From: Brasenia schreberi
Lineage: Eukaryota > Streptophyta > Magnoliopsida > Nymphaeales > Cabombaceae
Direction: 5' to 3'
NCBI GenBank assembly: GCA_036023115.1
Contig: JAYKKT010000090.1
Location: 32,534,001-32,598,000 of the forward strand
DNA: 64,000 bases
This document shows positions 10,561-22,979 of the stretch, piece by piece; the stretch's first letter is position 1, and the number at the start of each line of letters is the position of its first letter. Position numbers and translations under genes: made by a program. A model generated the notes under the pieces. The model searched no databases. It saw only the letters and a list, made by a program, of their open reading frames with translations, and was not told the DNA's origin.

Positions 10561-11899
10561 TAAAAATAAAAAGTTGGAAAGAGCATACTTAGGCTCTAAT
10601 ATTAATAACAAGCAAAATCAAATCAGATTTAGACATAGCCCTAGGCTTGGATCCAAGACCAACAATTGAACGGGTCTGGATTCAAGACTGGACCCATGAC
10701 CCGACTGCATGTAAATAGTCCCCTCTTCCTTCATGAACTATCTTTCTCGAATCAGCATCTCTCTCCTTCTCTGCGTGGAAGCGTGTGACCGAAAACCCAC
10801 TTCTCTGCCTCAACCGCCATCAACGTGGCCACCATTGTCCATGCCCGCCGGCAACCCTTAATTGCTATCCATGCCTGCCGACAACTTTTCCCTCATTGCC
10901 TGTATGCCTAAAGTTGAAGCCCCTTTGCTGCCCTAACTCCCTCTCTCTCCGTCGGAACCTCACTGTCTCACTCTCTTTTTAAAGGCAAAGAGCATACTCT
11001 CTCTTTCTTCGGCTCCATCAATCCACCAACACCATCTTGTCGTCCATCACCATCCTTTCCATGGTTGTCGCCATCCGCTCTATCAGTCACTTGCTACTGT
11101 TGCTTGTTGCCGGTGTTCCATTTTCGCCGCCTGCCTCGACACCTTCGTCTTCGCAGACACTCACACTATGTCATCGCTAAAATCCACCATCAGATTCAGA
11201 GTCTTCTTCCTTCACTCGAAGAAACATTCTCTGGCTCACACCGCCACTGGAGAAGCCTTGGAGGAATTCCCATCAAAGGTGAAACAGAACCACGGTCGGT
11301 TTCTCATGGTGAAGTTCCAGGTGGAAGAGGTGTCATTCGCAACCCTTTTCACGAAGGATGGCACCCGGAATGAGGAGAAGGCGAAGGAGTCGGCAGCGAT
11401 CGCGGAGCTTTTAGCCATGGTCTTTTAGAGAAGGATGCGAAGCAGGCTAAGATTGTGTCATAATGCTACTTGAAAGTGATCAAGCTGATGTATTGAGTGT
11501 CAAAGAGGAACGGCGAGAAAGTCGACTTCTCCAATCGACCTCTCCCCTGATGCAAAGGCATTGAACAGAGTGCTCCCCAGCCCGCTGGAGCTCCAGTGAG
11601 GCAAATGAGCTTCTCGACGGGTCTTTGTATCGTCTACAAGCGTCTTGGGAAGAGTTGATCTGCATAATCTTCGTCGGTGTTAGTGTAGTCGCATAGAAGG
11701 GACAACTCTTTGCTTCAGCAGCTCTCTTGCTTCCATCTCAATCGTCTTTTGTCGAATCAACTGTTATCACCGTTGCACGACATTGTCGTCGTCAACCACC
11801 ATCGATACTGAATCACCGCTAATCGCTGCCTTCACCATCGACACTGTCATTGCCGCTACCCAACTACCACAACCAGCGATCAACGAAGCTATGATACCA
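10561..11899 (+). other. unrecognised C/T-rich stretch with short open frames
   Basis: After about 10700 the plus strand becomes C-rich and contains overlapping open frames, the longest at 11065-11373 (102 codons) and 11168-11428 (86 codons, with an AKESAAIAELLAMVF ending). I do not recognise a family. Composition differs from the A/T-rich surroundings and resembles a decayed exon or a captured gene piece, because an LTR with primer-binding site follows directly at 11888-12196. It may be the interior of that element. Confidence 0.35.
11888..11899 (-). promoter_or_regulatory. primer-binding site next to LTR G
   Basis: The minus strand reads TGGTATCATAGC immediately after the LTR end, one base different from the usual tRNA-Met site TGGTATCAGAGC. 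Confidence 0.65.
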
Positions 11900-12196
11900 T
11901 GTTAGAAATTAGGTGAGCTAGTGAGATAATCCATATAAAATGAGCCACAAAAGGCTTAATGTTTATTGAATACAGGGTAAGTATTTATAGAGAGAAAGAG
12001 AGAAGAGTGAAAGCCAACATCAGCTGCCGGTAGCTGAAGATATCCCAACTTATAGTAAAGTAGCAGTTGGGACTCTTGGTGTCCCTCGTGCTAGGGGGCA
12101 CCTAGTGTTGATGGTTTGGCCCTGTAGGTCTAGTTCTGGTGGCTTGGGTCTGGGCCCTATTGGTCCAACCCTATTACATTTTAATAGCTATTAACA
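11900..12196 (-). repeat. LTR G, 297 bp, minus-strand element
   Basis: Starts TGTTAGAAATTAGG and ends CTATTAACA on the plus strand, with the primer-binding site at its left. It contains a purine-rich segment near 11990 and a GC-rich central part. The partner LTR was not found in the window. Confidence 0.65.
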
Positions 12197-13069
12197 TCAT
12201 AATATTCAAAGTACCAATGTTACTCTATTAGCTTCCTATTAACATCATGATATTTGAAGTACCATTTTACTCTGATTTTCTTCTACTAGCCTCTTTGCAC
12301 TGCAGATTCGTCCATGCTTAAAATACGGACGCCCATGTACCATGCGAACTATGTTTTGATACTGATTTAGCCGAACTGGCTTCTTTACCCACATTGTTCC
12401 CTATGTGGGAGCCTTCTCTAGAATTGGTTCCCCCCAGTGATCATGTAGAGAGATTGCTAAGTTTCAAGCATTAGAGCTGCTAACATGGGATCTCCAATGA
12501 TAACGTCAAATTCCAAAGTACATCACAAAAGATCTTTACCCAGTTATGCATTGGATGCAGCATTCCAATACAATCATCCTTTTTATCCATACTTAGGATC
12601 ATGCATGAAAGAGTGAAATCTTCACCATAGGAGTAGTTCAGTTGAAATTGTCCAGCTACAAAATTTGCATTCTGGAAGGTGAGGCTTAACTTGAATTGTA
12701 GAACTATGTTTTGATATTACTATGGCTGCTCAGAAGAACTTACTGTCTAACTGGTAGGAACTGTTTGTATAAACTCTTAAGCACATGCAAGTCACACCTT
12801 TTAATTTTTTCTGTGTACTGTAAACAATTCAGATGTATGTGAAGCACAATATATACCATGAAGTTGCTCGGTTGTCCCATATCCTTTGTTGAGACATTGA
12901 CTGAAACTTATTGTATTCTTTGAGTTTGTCATTGGAGTTGCTGAAGTAGTGGCAAGTGCTTTCCTACTGATACTATCTATATTTCGTTAGTCTCGTCTGC
13001 TATTATCAAGCAACCTGAATAGGTCTGATACTAAGTACCATCGTATGTGTCGTGTCAATCACACAACAG
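12197..13069. other. intron or intergenic DNA upstream of the DUF455 exon
   Basis: No coding block was found. Near 12370-12430 a short stretch (cttctttacccacattgttcc, then tgtgggagcc) resembles the LINE-1 5' leader and may be an old fragment. The last 40 bases are pyrimidine-containing and end in a CAG splice acceptor at 13069. Confidence 0.4.
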
Positions 13070-13513
13070 GCACGAGGACTTGATGTGATGCCGACCACCA
13101 TTTCCCGCTTTCGAAATGGAGGTGACCATGAAACAGCAGATTTATTGGAAACAGTCATTTACCCAGAAGAGATCACGCATTGTGCAGCAGGTGTAAAATG
13201 GTTCAAGTACCTTTGCCGAAGAGCACCGTTGTGTGGAAGGAATGCACAAGACGCGAAGGATCTGGAGTTCGATTGTTTTGGGGAACCTTGTTCTGCCACC
13301 AGTGAAGAGATTGATGAATCATTATCAGGGCAGAGTGGTGCAAGGGAGAACGGCGAACGCCTTGATTTTATAATTAACACATTCCATACGATCGTCAGAA
13401 CACATTTTAGGGGGCCACTAAAGCCTCCTTTCAATGAGCAAGCACGACGAGCAGCTGGCTTTGGGCCTGAGTGGTATGAACCTCTTGCGGTAAAGGAATT
13501 TGAACCGAAATGA
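13070..13513 (+). pseudogene. DUF455 (ferritin-like) protein, 3' terminal exon only
   Basis: After an acceptor AG at 13068-13069 an exon of 148 codons opens with ARGLDVMPTTISRF and contains IYPEEITHCAAGVKWF, FRGPLKPPFNE and AAGFGPEWYEPLAVKE, then a stop. These are C-terminal motifs of DUF455 proteins, a family of ferritin-like four-helix bundles with putative diiron-binding Glu/His residues; EEITH is one such site. The exon itself is undamaged. The N-terminal half of the protein (about 200 or more residues in plant members) is not seen upstream, where transposon sequence begins within 900 bp. The gene is either 5' truncated or has its early exons beyond the copia elements. Confidence 0.8.
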
Positions 13514-14341
13514 TGTCAACCTTGATGACATTGTAACAAGCAATTACCCCACTATTATGTTGTTGCAAACTGAACAGGGAGGGTCTGGTTGGGCGCCTTG
13601 CAACTATGGAATTTTATCTATTGCATTTTGTGGTTTATAAGTACACTAAATTTCGTTAGCTGCCTTTATTTGCTCGAATGATGAGTATCAATAGCAGCAT
13701 AAATCGGCGGAGCAAGATAATACTCGCAGTTCTTCTTTGGAAAGTGCAGCCAAGGATGCCCACGTTCATATTTTCGTTTTGGCTGTTAGGGTACTCAAAG
13801 CATAGAAAAGAGTAGTAGAGCAAGTGAGTCTGATGAATCAAACAAGACCTGTTCATGCTCGGCTTGCTTTCTATATGAGCTGGTTCATGGTCATATACTT
13901 GGAACAATTTGTGTTCGAACATGTTCATGAGTTGTTTGTTGTTTTATAATGAGCGAAGTTCAAACTTGTTTGAAGTTTGTTTGTTCTTGATCGTTGTCAT
14001 TGAGCTCATTTTGATCGATGTTCAAGAGATATCCGGGTATTAACACAACAAAAAAACAAGATATACTGGTATTGCTTTAAGGAGCATCTTTGACATGTAT
14101 GATTTACTGTAACCATTGGTTAAGCATGCATAAGGGAGCAACATGAAACAGTTTCAAATGAGGGAATTTGCATTTTGCTGTAGTGTCTTTTTCTTTCTCA
14201 CTATCAATGTGTTCATCCTCTAGTTTTTCCAAGCAGTCTCGTGATAAGGCATCCAGGATCAAAGCACTACATAATCGCATGCAGGTCATCATGTTTGATT
14301 ATGGAATTCATCTTTAAAGGAGGAGCATCGGTAAACAAGTC
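13514..14341. other. downstream DNA of the DUF455 exon, no gene seen
   Basis: A probable 3' UTR follows the stop. The rest is A/T-rich with only short shadow frames. A short run of guttcat-like direct repeats (about 13840-14020, tgttcat/tgttcg motifs) is the only structure noticed. Confidence 0.4.
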
Positions 14342-14531
14342 CTTGTGCGCAGTGGCGTATCTAGAAATTGGCGTCGGGTGGGACGAGTGATGAAACTGTT
14401 TGAGGTGGGTGCGAACCACGTATTATGACCACAGATTAGACTGAGTTGTTGATTTTTTGGTTGGTACTTCAAACTCCAGGTGGGGAGCCTGCCCCACCTT
14501 GCCTCCACGTAGATCTGCCACTGCTTGTGTG
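14342..14531. mobile_element. 174-bp hAT-type MITE with 8-bp target duplication
   Basis: The element spans 14350-14523. Its ends form an imperfect terminal inverted repeat: CAGTGGCGTATCTA on the left and, reverse-complemented, CAGTGGCAGATCTA on the right. The flanks are cttgtgcg (14342-14349) and cttgtgtg (14524-14531), an 8-bp target duplication with one mismatch. Small size, no coding capacity and an 8-bp duplication indicate a hAT-superfamily MITE. Confidence 0.8.
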
Positions 14532-14889
14532 GTCTACATTAACACAGTTCGTCAGACCACCACGTTAAAAGTTCGACGTCACTAAGTCCACTTCGATCAT
14601 TTTGTTGATCCTTGTTCTATGGTCTCTTATGAACTTCTCGTCATAATATGCTAGTGGTAGCTCTTGAAGTTGTACCCAAGCTCAATCGTAGCTATGATTA
14701 GGTTGAAATCAGCATTTAATTGTCGGGTTGTTAGATAATGATCAAACAATTTATAAGACCCGTCTTCTAAAGCAGTTATAATCTTTTGTGCTTAGTTCAT
14801 TTGGAAGGGCTCTCTCACTCACATCGCTGGGTGTGAGTTTGATTCTTGGGGCATGTGTGGCGTGTGTTAGGCTTCGGTCTCCCATTATA
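14532..14889. other. no feature recognised
   Basis: A/T-rich DNA without coding or repeat structure that I could identify. Confidence 0.3.
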
Positions 14890-14939
14890 ACAAAAGAGTT
14901 ATAATCTTCATGGTCAGCTTTAATCTGTAAATATTTAGC

Positions 14940-14951
14940 TTAATTATTAAT
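14940..14951. repeat. target-site duplication of LINE-2, left copy
   Basis: ttaattattaat recurs exactly at 17014-17025 and brackets LINE-2. Confidence 0.85.
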
Positions 14952-17013
14952 ACAACAACAACAACTAAGCGATTTTCCATACTAGATGGGGTTGGCTACA
15001 TGGATTCTTTGTTTCCACAGATCCCTATCGTGTGTCATGTTAGCAGTTAACTCACAATAAGCTAGATAATTCTTATTGTTTCTTTCCAACACTTTTGTGG
15101 TCGTCCTCTAGCTCTTTTAATACTTTCCAAAATTAGTTTTTCATACCTTCTTATAGGTTCCTTTTTTTATCTTCTTTCTAAATGTCCAAACCATCTTAAA
15201 CGATATTCTCTTATTTTATCCTCTATTGGTGCCACTCCTAATTTGTTTCTAATAACCTTACTTATTATGTATACGGTCTTTTCTTATATGACCACTCATC
15301 CATCTCAACATCTTCATTTCTGTCACAGACATATTTTGTACATGTTGATGATTAACTGCCCAACACTCAGAGCCATAAAATATGGCAGGCCTAATTGCTG
15401 CTCTATAATATTTACCTTTTAACTTTAATGGTATATTCTTATCACAAAGAATACCTGATGCTCCTCTCCATTTTAACCAACCTGCATTAATTCTATGTAT
15501 AACATCTCCATATATTCTTCCATCACTATGGAAATTTTACCCTAGGTATTTAAAACTTTCCTTTTGAGGGATGCAATGTATGACAATTTTAATTTCTATG
15601 TCCTTTGAAGTAACCAAATGATCAAACTTGTATTCCATATATTCTGTCTTTGTTTTACTAAGTCGAAGGCCTTTGCTTTTTAATGTTTCTCTCCATAGTT
15701 CCAATTTTCTATTAACTTTTTTCTTAGACTCCTCCACTAATACAAAGTCATCTGCAAATAACATACACCAAGGTACTTTATCTTGAATATGTTTTGTTAA
15801 CTCATAAATCACCATTATAAATAAGTATGGACTTAAAGTTAATCCTTGATGTAACCCAATATTAACTTCAAAGAAGTCTGTCATTCTTTCATGAGTCTTC
15901 ACACATGTTTTTGCACCATATGTCTCTTATAAGGTTAATGTATGTCAATGGGATACCTCTTTTTTTCAAAGTCTTTCAAAGAACCTCCCTTAGTACTCTA
16001 TCATAAGCTTTTTCTAGATCAATAAATATCATGTAAAGGTCTTTCTTTTTTGCTCTAAAATGTTTCATAAAACGTCTCAAAAGGTGAATTGCTTTAACAG
16101 TAGATCTGCCTCTCATGAATCCAAATTGGTTCTCTGTTGTACTTGATACTTGTCTTAACCTACGTTCGATAATTCTTTCCCACAATTTCATAGTATGGCT
16201 CATTAACTTCATACCTTGATAATTCACACAATTTTGAATGTCTCCCTTGTTCTTATATATGGGTATAAGTGTACTTGCTCTCCATTCCTCGGGCATCTTT
16301 TAGTTTTTCCATATTTCATTAAATAGTCTTGTGAGCCTAAGTGATTCCTATTTCTCCTAGTATTTTCCAAACTTCTATAGGAATATTGTTTGGTCCTACC
16401 CATTTACCACCCTTCATATGTTTAAGAGTCTCTTTGACTTCATTCTTTTGAATACGTCGATAGAAATTATGGTTTATATACTTTTCTGATTTGGCTAACT
16501 CTCCTAAGCTAATATTAACATCTTTGTTTTCATTAAAAGCTTATAAAAATAGTTTTTCCATTTATTTCTTATATCATCATTTGCCACTAGAATTTTTTCA
16601 TTCTCGTCCTTGATGCATCTAACATAATTAAGATCTTTAGTTTTCTTATCTCTAGCCCTAACTATCATAAAAATATCTCTTTCACCCTCTTTTGAGTTGA
16701 GTTTTTTTTATATAAATCCTCACAAATTTTAGCTTTTGCTTCACTCACGGCCTTTTTCGCTTCCTTCTTTGCTTTCTTATAAGCCTCTAAAGTTTCACTA
16801 GTTTTCTTAGCATAATGTAATTTGTAACATGCCCTTTTTGCCTTGATTTTGTTTTGCACTACTTCACTCCACTACAAAGCTTCTTTTTGTGCCGGTACAC
16901 CTCCATTGGATACACCTAACACATCTTTCGCCACTTTCTTAATATGTATAGCCATATTGTTCCACATATCACAGGGTGTACCAACATAATTCCAAACATC
17001 TCCTTGAAGGGCT
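14952..17013 (-). mobile_element. LINE-2: 5'-truncated RTE LINE
   Basis: This 2062-bp minus-strand copy is framed by a 12-bp target duplication and has the same TTG-repeat tail as LINE-1. It keeps the linker and RT: KRACYKLHYAKKTSE at 16665-16859, ENQFGFMRGRSTVKAIHLL and [11 protein letters not shown] at 15976-16296, and MLFADDFVLVEE at 15537-15902. The endonuclease region is absent. Frameshifts and stops make it dead. It landed inside an older LINE of the same clade lying on the other strand. Confidence 0.9.
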
Positions 17014-17025
17014 TTAATTATTAAT
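17014..17025. repeat. target-site duplication of LINE-2, right copy
   Basis: Identical to 14940-14951. Confidence 0.85.
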
Positions 17026-17664
17026 GAGTTAACAAAATATATTTAAAATAAAATACTCTAGTGTGTGTCATTCATGGATAACACTATTTTAATGAGTGTG
17101 TCGAGGGAAAAGGTTAACAAGAAATTAGAACTATGGAGAGAAATATTATAAAATAAAGCTTTATAGCTTAATGTAATTAAAACACAATATATGAAATATG
17201 AAATACAAGCTCAATCATTTTGTTAATATAAATGACATGAAAATTTAGATTAATGCATATTGGTCTTTCAAAAGGAAATTCTTAAGTAAATAGTATCTGT
17301 TGTTTTAGAGCGATGAAAAATTTGATAGAGAATGTTATACTTAGTTAAAATAGAGAAATGCATACTTTTATGTGATAAGAAGATACCATTAAAGTTGAAA
17401 GATAAATATTATAGAGGGATGATTAGACTTGTTATGTCATATGTTGTTGAGTGTTAGGTATTAATCATAAACATCTTTAAAAGACTTTCGTAAAGATGTT
17501 GAAGTGGATATATGGTTATAAAAGGAGGGATCATATTTATAATGAGGTCGTTAGAGATAAATTGAAAGTGATGTCAATAAATGATATAATGAGAAAAATC
17601 ATTTAAGATGATTTGAATACATGAAAAAATAACCAAATAAAGCTTTAATACGAAAATACGAGAG

Positions 17665-17751
17665 AAAAAGAAAAGACTATAATCAACAACAACAACAGCT
17701 AAACCTTTTCCCATACTAGACGGGGTCGGCTAAAAAAGAAAAGACTATAAT
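17665..17751 (-). mobile_element. 49-bp RTE LINE tail insertion with 19-bp target duplication
   Basis: Positions 17684-17732 are only the last 49 bases of the RTE LINE (TTG repeat plus the cccatactagacggggtcgg block). Both sides carry the same 19 bases, ending gaaaagactataat (17665-17683 and 17733-17751). This is a bona fide target-primed insertion that stopped almost at once. Confidence 0.88.
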
Positions 17752-18284
17752 GTGTTGAAAAAAATAATAAAGAGGAATCTAACTTTGGTGAGTTAACCCT
17801 AACTATGACAAGAAAAATTTCAATAGAAACAAAGAATCAAACAGCACAGCCAAGGAAAAAGTTTAGTTGTTGTTGCATATTGATTTAATATGATGGGAAA
17901 ACTTAATGATAAATAAGTTCTTAAAGAGGTCTACTACCGTACTCATGCCAATTTTGGCCCATAAATGTTGCTTTTAAACCTTTTATATACCACAACATAA
18001 TAATTTTATAAAAATCCAAAAGAATATTTCACAGAGAATTTCTGGTTTCTTGAAGTGGGGCCTAGCACTTTGCTGGGCGTCAAAGAAATGTTCGAATTTT
18101 GAAAAGGGCGAGGCCCCCATTCGCCGGTCGTCCGAAACTAATCAAACCCCACAGGCATTATAAGCCGTTCGTTTGTGATACCGACGGTCGAAATTGCATC
18201 TGTTATTCATCTCATCAAATCACAGGCGGCCTTTGTACGTGACACACAAAAGCACCACCATCATGACATGCCTTCGTTCTTTAG
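17752..18284. promoter_or_regulatory. presumed promoter and leader of the RABA2-like gene
   Basis: The A/T-rich DNA turns GC-richer after about 18050. A TATA-like cattataag lies at 18157-18165, about 120 bp upstream of the Rab coding block. The assignment rests on position only. Confidence 0.35.
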
Positions 18285-19685
<1,401 letters not shown>

Positions 19686-19985
19686 AGTGTTGTTCGATGC
19701 ATATCGTATCATGTATCATTTTGGTCCACAATATGTATTGTATCGTATCATATAGTATCGTTGTGTATCGTAATTTAATACTAAAAAAAAACACATAAAA
19801 AAGTTTGATAATTGCAAAGAATTCATATAATGCCAAAGTTTAGTACATATACATCATTCACCATTCAACAATTGAAAAAGAATTACATATTTTGAAGCAA
19901 AAAATGGAATACATTTACATTTATTTACATATATTGTAATCAGGATCATCAACTAAATAATCTTCATCTTCTCCTTTTCGAAGAT
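19686..19985 (-). repeat. direct repeat, hAT 3'-end copy 1
   Basis: About 300 bp begins with gagtgttgtt and a cluster of tatcgtatc motifs, and ends with atcatcaactaaataatcttc. The same order recurs at 20571-20866. ATCGT-rich subterminal repeats next to an AGTGTTG end are typical of hAT ends, so these are probably two nested or tandem ends of hAT elements. Confidence 0.65.
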
Positions 19986-20570
19986 CGTCACCACCTTCTG
20001 CTTCAAAATCAAAATCTTCATCTCCTTGATGATGTTGTTGCGTTCCTTCCAAATTAATCCATGGAATGTCTTCTTCGATTAGGAGTACATTTATTTTCAT
20101 TATCTTCCATAATCTACTCCTCTAATATATCAAAATTATCCATACTTAGGATCAAATTAGTTTTCTTCTCTATTTAACTTTTTTAATTGCCTACAAGAAA
20201 GAAAGATAAGTAATTAGTAAATAACATTAACAATTGAAGTCAAACAAAATATTGAATTGAATCTTTAAGTAGTAAATAATACATGATGACCTTTGTTGGA
20301 GTTGCATGTTACAACATATGAAAACTAAGTCATTGAGTCGCTTATGTTCCAACTTGTTACGCTTTTTTGTGTCGATGTGTTAAAAGACACTGTAATTCCT
20401 TCCACAACCCATTACACTAGAGGTTTGACTCAAAACTCTTACTGCAAAATCTCTAAGGTTTGAACAATCACTTTCAAACCTATTCTACCAAACATATGTA
20501 GAAATCATGGACTTAATCCACAATAAATATAAGATTTAATAAACTTAAATACGAAGATAAACCAGTGTTG
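19986..20570. other. A/T-rich DNA between the two hAT-end repeats
   Basis: No coding motif was recognised. It may be non-coding interior of the left hAT copy. Confidence 0.35.
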
Positions 20571-20866
20571 TTTGACGTGTATCATATCGTGTATCATTTT
20601 GGTCCACAATACGGGCGTATCGTATCGTAGCGTATCGTACTTTAATATTAAAAAAATAGTAAAAATAAAAAGTCCAAAAAATTAGAAAAAAAAAAAGAAA
20701 ATTTTTGATAATTGTAAAGAATTCATATAGTGCAAAGTTTAATACATATTGATCATTCACCATTGAACAATTGAATTTTTTTATATATTTTAAAGCAAAA
20801 ATGAAATACATTTACATATTGTAATCAGGATCATCAACTAAATAATCTTCATCTTCTCCTTGCTAA
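20571..20866 (-). repeat. direct repeat, hAT 3'-end copy 2
   Basis: Begins ccagtgttgtt and shares the tatcattttggtccacaata and gtaatcaggatcatc phrases with 19686-19985. It joins directly to the transposase coding remnant. Confidence 0.65.
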
Positions 20867-22330
20867 AGATCATATCTCGACGTATGACATCTACTCTATT
20901 CTCCTCAGGGACTAATCTATCTATACAATAAATGATGCCTCGATTAACCTCACCGTCCCTTTCGAAGGTTGCTGAGTACCTGAATGCTGGGTTTAGAACT
21001 TTAGATAATATGTTGCTGTATGAATAGGTTGATGCAATTGTTTGTTCCATCTGTTATTTATAATTTTTCACACGGGCACATAATCTCTTTTTTTCCATTC
21101 GGTTTAGATAATATGCTGCTGCATGAATAGGCTGATGTAATTGTTTGTTCCATCTATTATTTATAATTTTCCACATGGGCACAATCTCTTTTTTTTTTCC
21201 TTTAAAATTATTTCTAATGGCTCCTTTTGCCCTATCCATGGCTTCATAAAGGTAACCCATAGATGTTTTCTCCTTGCTATCAGCCAATCTAAAAACTTTC
21301 AGTAAAGGACATGTAATCCTCAATAGTCTAAGACATGCATTCCAAAATGTACTCCTGAAGATTGTCTCTAAAATCTCATTTAACTTTCTGTTTCTTCTAT
21401 TTTGAGACAACTATGCAAATTGTCCTCACTCATATGAGGAAAACATTCTCTTCAAGGCTTGCTTTTGTCTCATAATGCTATGTACAGATAAAAAATTAGT
21501 TATAAACCGAGTTGTAGCTCTACGAAGGAGCTTTGTACCATCTGTATATCTTCTTATAAAGGCATGGTTCTAGATAAATTTGATGATATCTTGGCAACAC
21601 TCAGTTGTTGCCTTTATCTCATCCATCTCACCAATATCCTAAAGGATGAGATCTAAACAATGGGCTGCGTATGGTGTCCAATAGAAAGTCCCATAAGTAT
21701 CTGCTAACTCCTTCCTAACTGCTTTATAGTTAGCTACATTATTTGTAATCAATTGGACTACATTCTCTATTCCAACATCGCATATCACTATATCAAACTC
21801 TTGTCTTATGATCTCTGCAGTGTGTCTTTCCTGTGACATGTCTAGAAATCTCAAAAACATAAGTCCTTTAGGACAGTAGACCAAAAAGTTTAATAAGGTC
21901 CTTTCTCGTCTATCTGTATATCCGTTTGCCATGATAGTGCATCCTGTTTCCTTCCATGACTCTCTCAAAGTCGAACAATATTCTTGCACTTCAATGATGG
22001 TCTTATCTAATATCTTTCCTGCCCTCTTCTGATAAGAGGGCATATTGTATCCTGGACTAATATTAGCAATTGCATATGTTATTACGTGAAAATGAAAATT
22101 GTTTGTTGCATTAAATGGAATGCATGCATCATAAAACCAATGAAGCCATAGCAGCACGAATTCCAGGTTTAGCACTAGGTGTAGTGCTAGGAGGAAAAAA
22201 TGAATGGATGCTAGAAGTAGCTCTTCCTCTACTCCTTCCTGAGCTTCCTTTTCTACCACTTCCACTTGCAAAATCTTCAGCAACCCTCTTTCCCCTCTTT
22301 AGTGGTAAAGAATTAATCCAATAACATTAT
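20838..22330 (-). pseudogene. hAT transposase remnant (DUF659 type)
   Basis: The minus strand encodes, in order, a Gly/Ser/Arg-rich stretch (RKGSSGRSRGRATSS), FNATNNFHFHVITYAIA, ESWKETGCTIMANGYTDRRE, LLNFLVYCPKGLMFL and FYWTPYAAHCLDLIL (21639-22283). After a gap come LRLLRITCPLLKVFRLAD and MGYLYEAMDRAKGAIRNNF (21054-21410), then VLNPAFRYS (20838-21050). This is the plant hAT layout with a DUF659 catalytic region. Several stops and frameshifts kill it, and the N-terminal BED finger and C-terminal dimerisation motif were not identified. Confidence 0.82.
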
Positions 22331-22480
22331 CATCTTCCTCAAACATCCCTAAATCATCTTTTTGTTGTCTCCTCTCTTATATGCTCTTAATCATCTAAAG
22401 ACATTTTCATTTAATGCCTTTCGATGAACTTCTAACTCTGCTCATGCAAGGAGCAACTTAATTGAAAATTGAAGATGCAC

Positions 22481-22849
22481 TTATTTGAAGATTTGTGATC
22501 TTGATAACTTTAAGGTTGCTTTTTCACGAGATTATGATCTCTATTTGTTGACCTCTTGTTGGAAATCTTTGTGATTAAGATGTTCCATGTTGTTGGCTTT
22601 TTGGTTGGAGAGTAATCAATATTGAAAAGACTTATAGTTATCTTCATTAACTTGTAAGTGATAGAAGTGTTTTAACAAATTATTATTTGAAGATTTGTGA
22701 TCTTGATAACTTTAAGGTTGTTTTTTCACGAGATTATGATCTCCATTTGTTGGCCTTTTATTGGAAATCTTTGTGATTAAGATGTTCCATGTTGTTGGCC
22801 TTTTGGTTGGAGAGTAATCAATATTGAAAAAGACTTTATAGTTATCTTG
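22481..22849 (+). repeat. about 165-bp tandemly arranged direct repeat pair
   Basis: Units at 22481-22642 and 22683-22849 share ttatttgaagatttgtgatc, atctttgtgattaagatg and ggagagtaatcaatattg phrases. The same sequence family appears inverted at 10147-10560. Confidence 0.8.
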
Positions 22850-22979
22850 ATGTTATGGTTTTAACAAACCATGAAGTTGATTCCTTTGACTTGTTTTGAT
22901 CATTCAAATGGATTATCTTACTTTTGGAACCATAGAATCACTTTTGAGTTTAAAGGATATTTAAGGGCCTTGGGAATTG

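Larger units (their letters stand above)
14890..17664 (+). mobile_element. old plus-strand RTE LINE remnant, split by LINE-2
   Basis: From 17026 the plus strand reads a strongly decayed RTE reverse transcriptase: NELTKYI across the LINE-2 target site, then MDNTILM (from FADDIVLV), EKVNKKLELWRE and, near 17610, RWFEYMKK (from RWFGHIERR). The left flank at 14890-14940 continues the same reading upstream of the insertion. Stops are frequent and identity is visibly lower than among the minus-strand copies, so this is the oldest LINE here. Confidence 0.7.

Noticed and set aside
22115..22324. 69-codon plus-strand frame with many Leu and Pro
   Set aside because: It is antisense to the hAT transposase remnant, which has clear family motifs.
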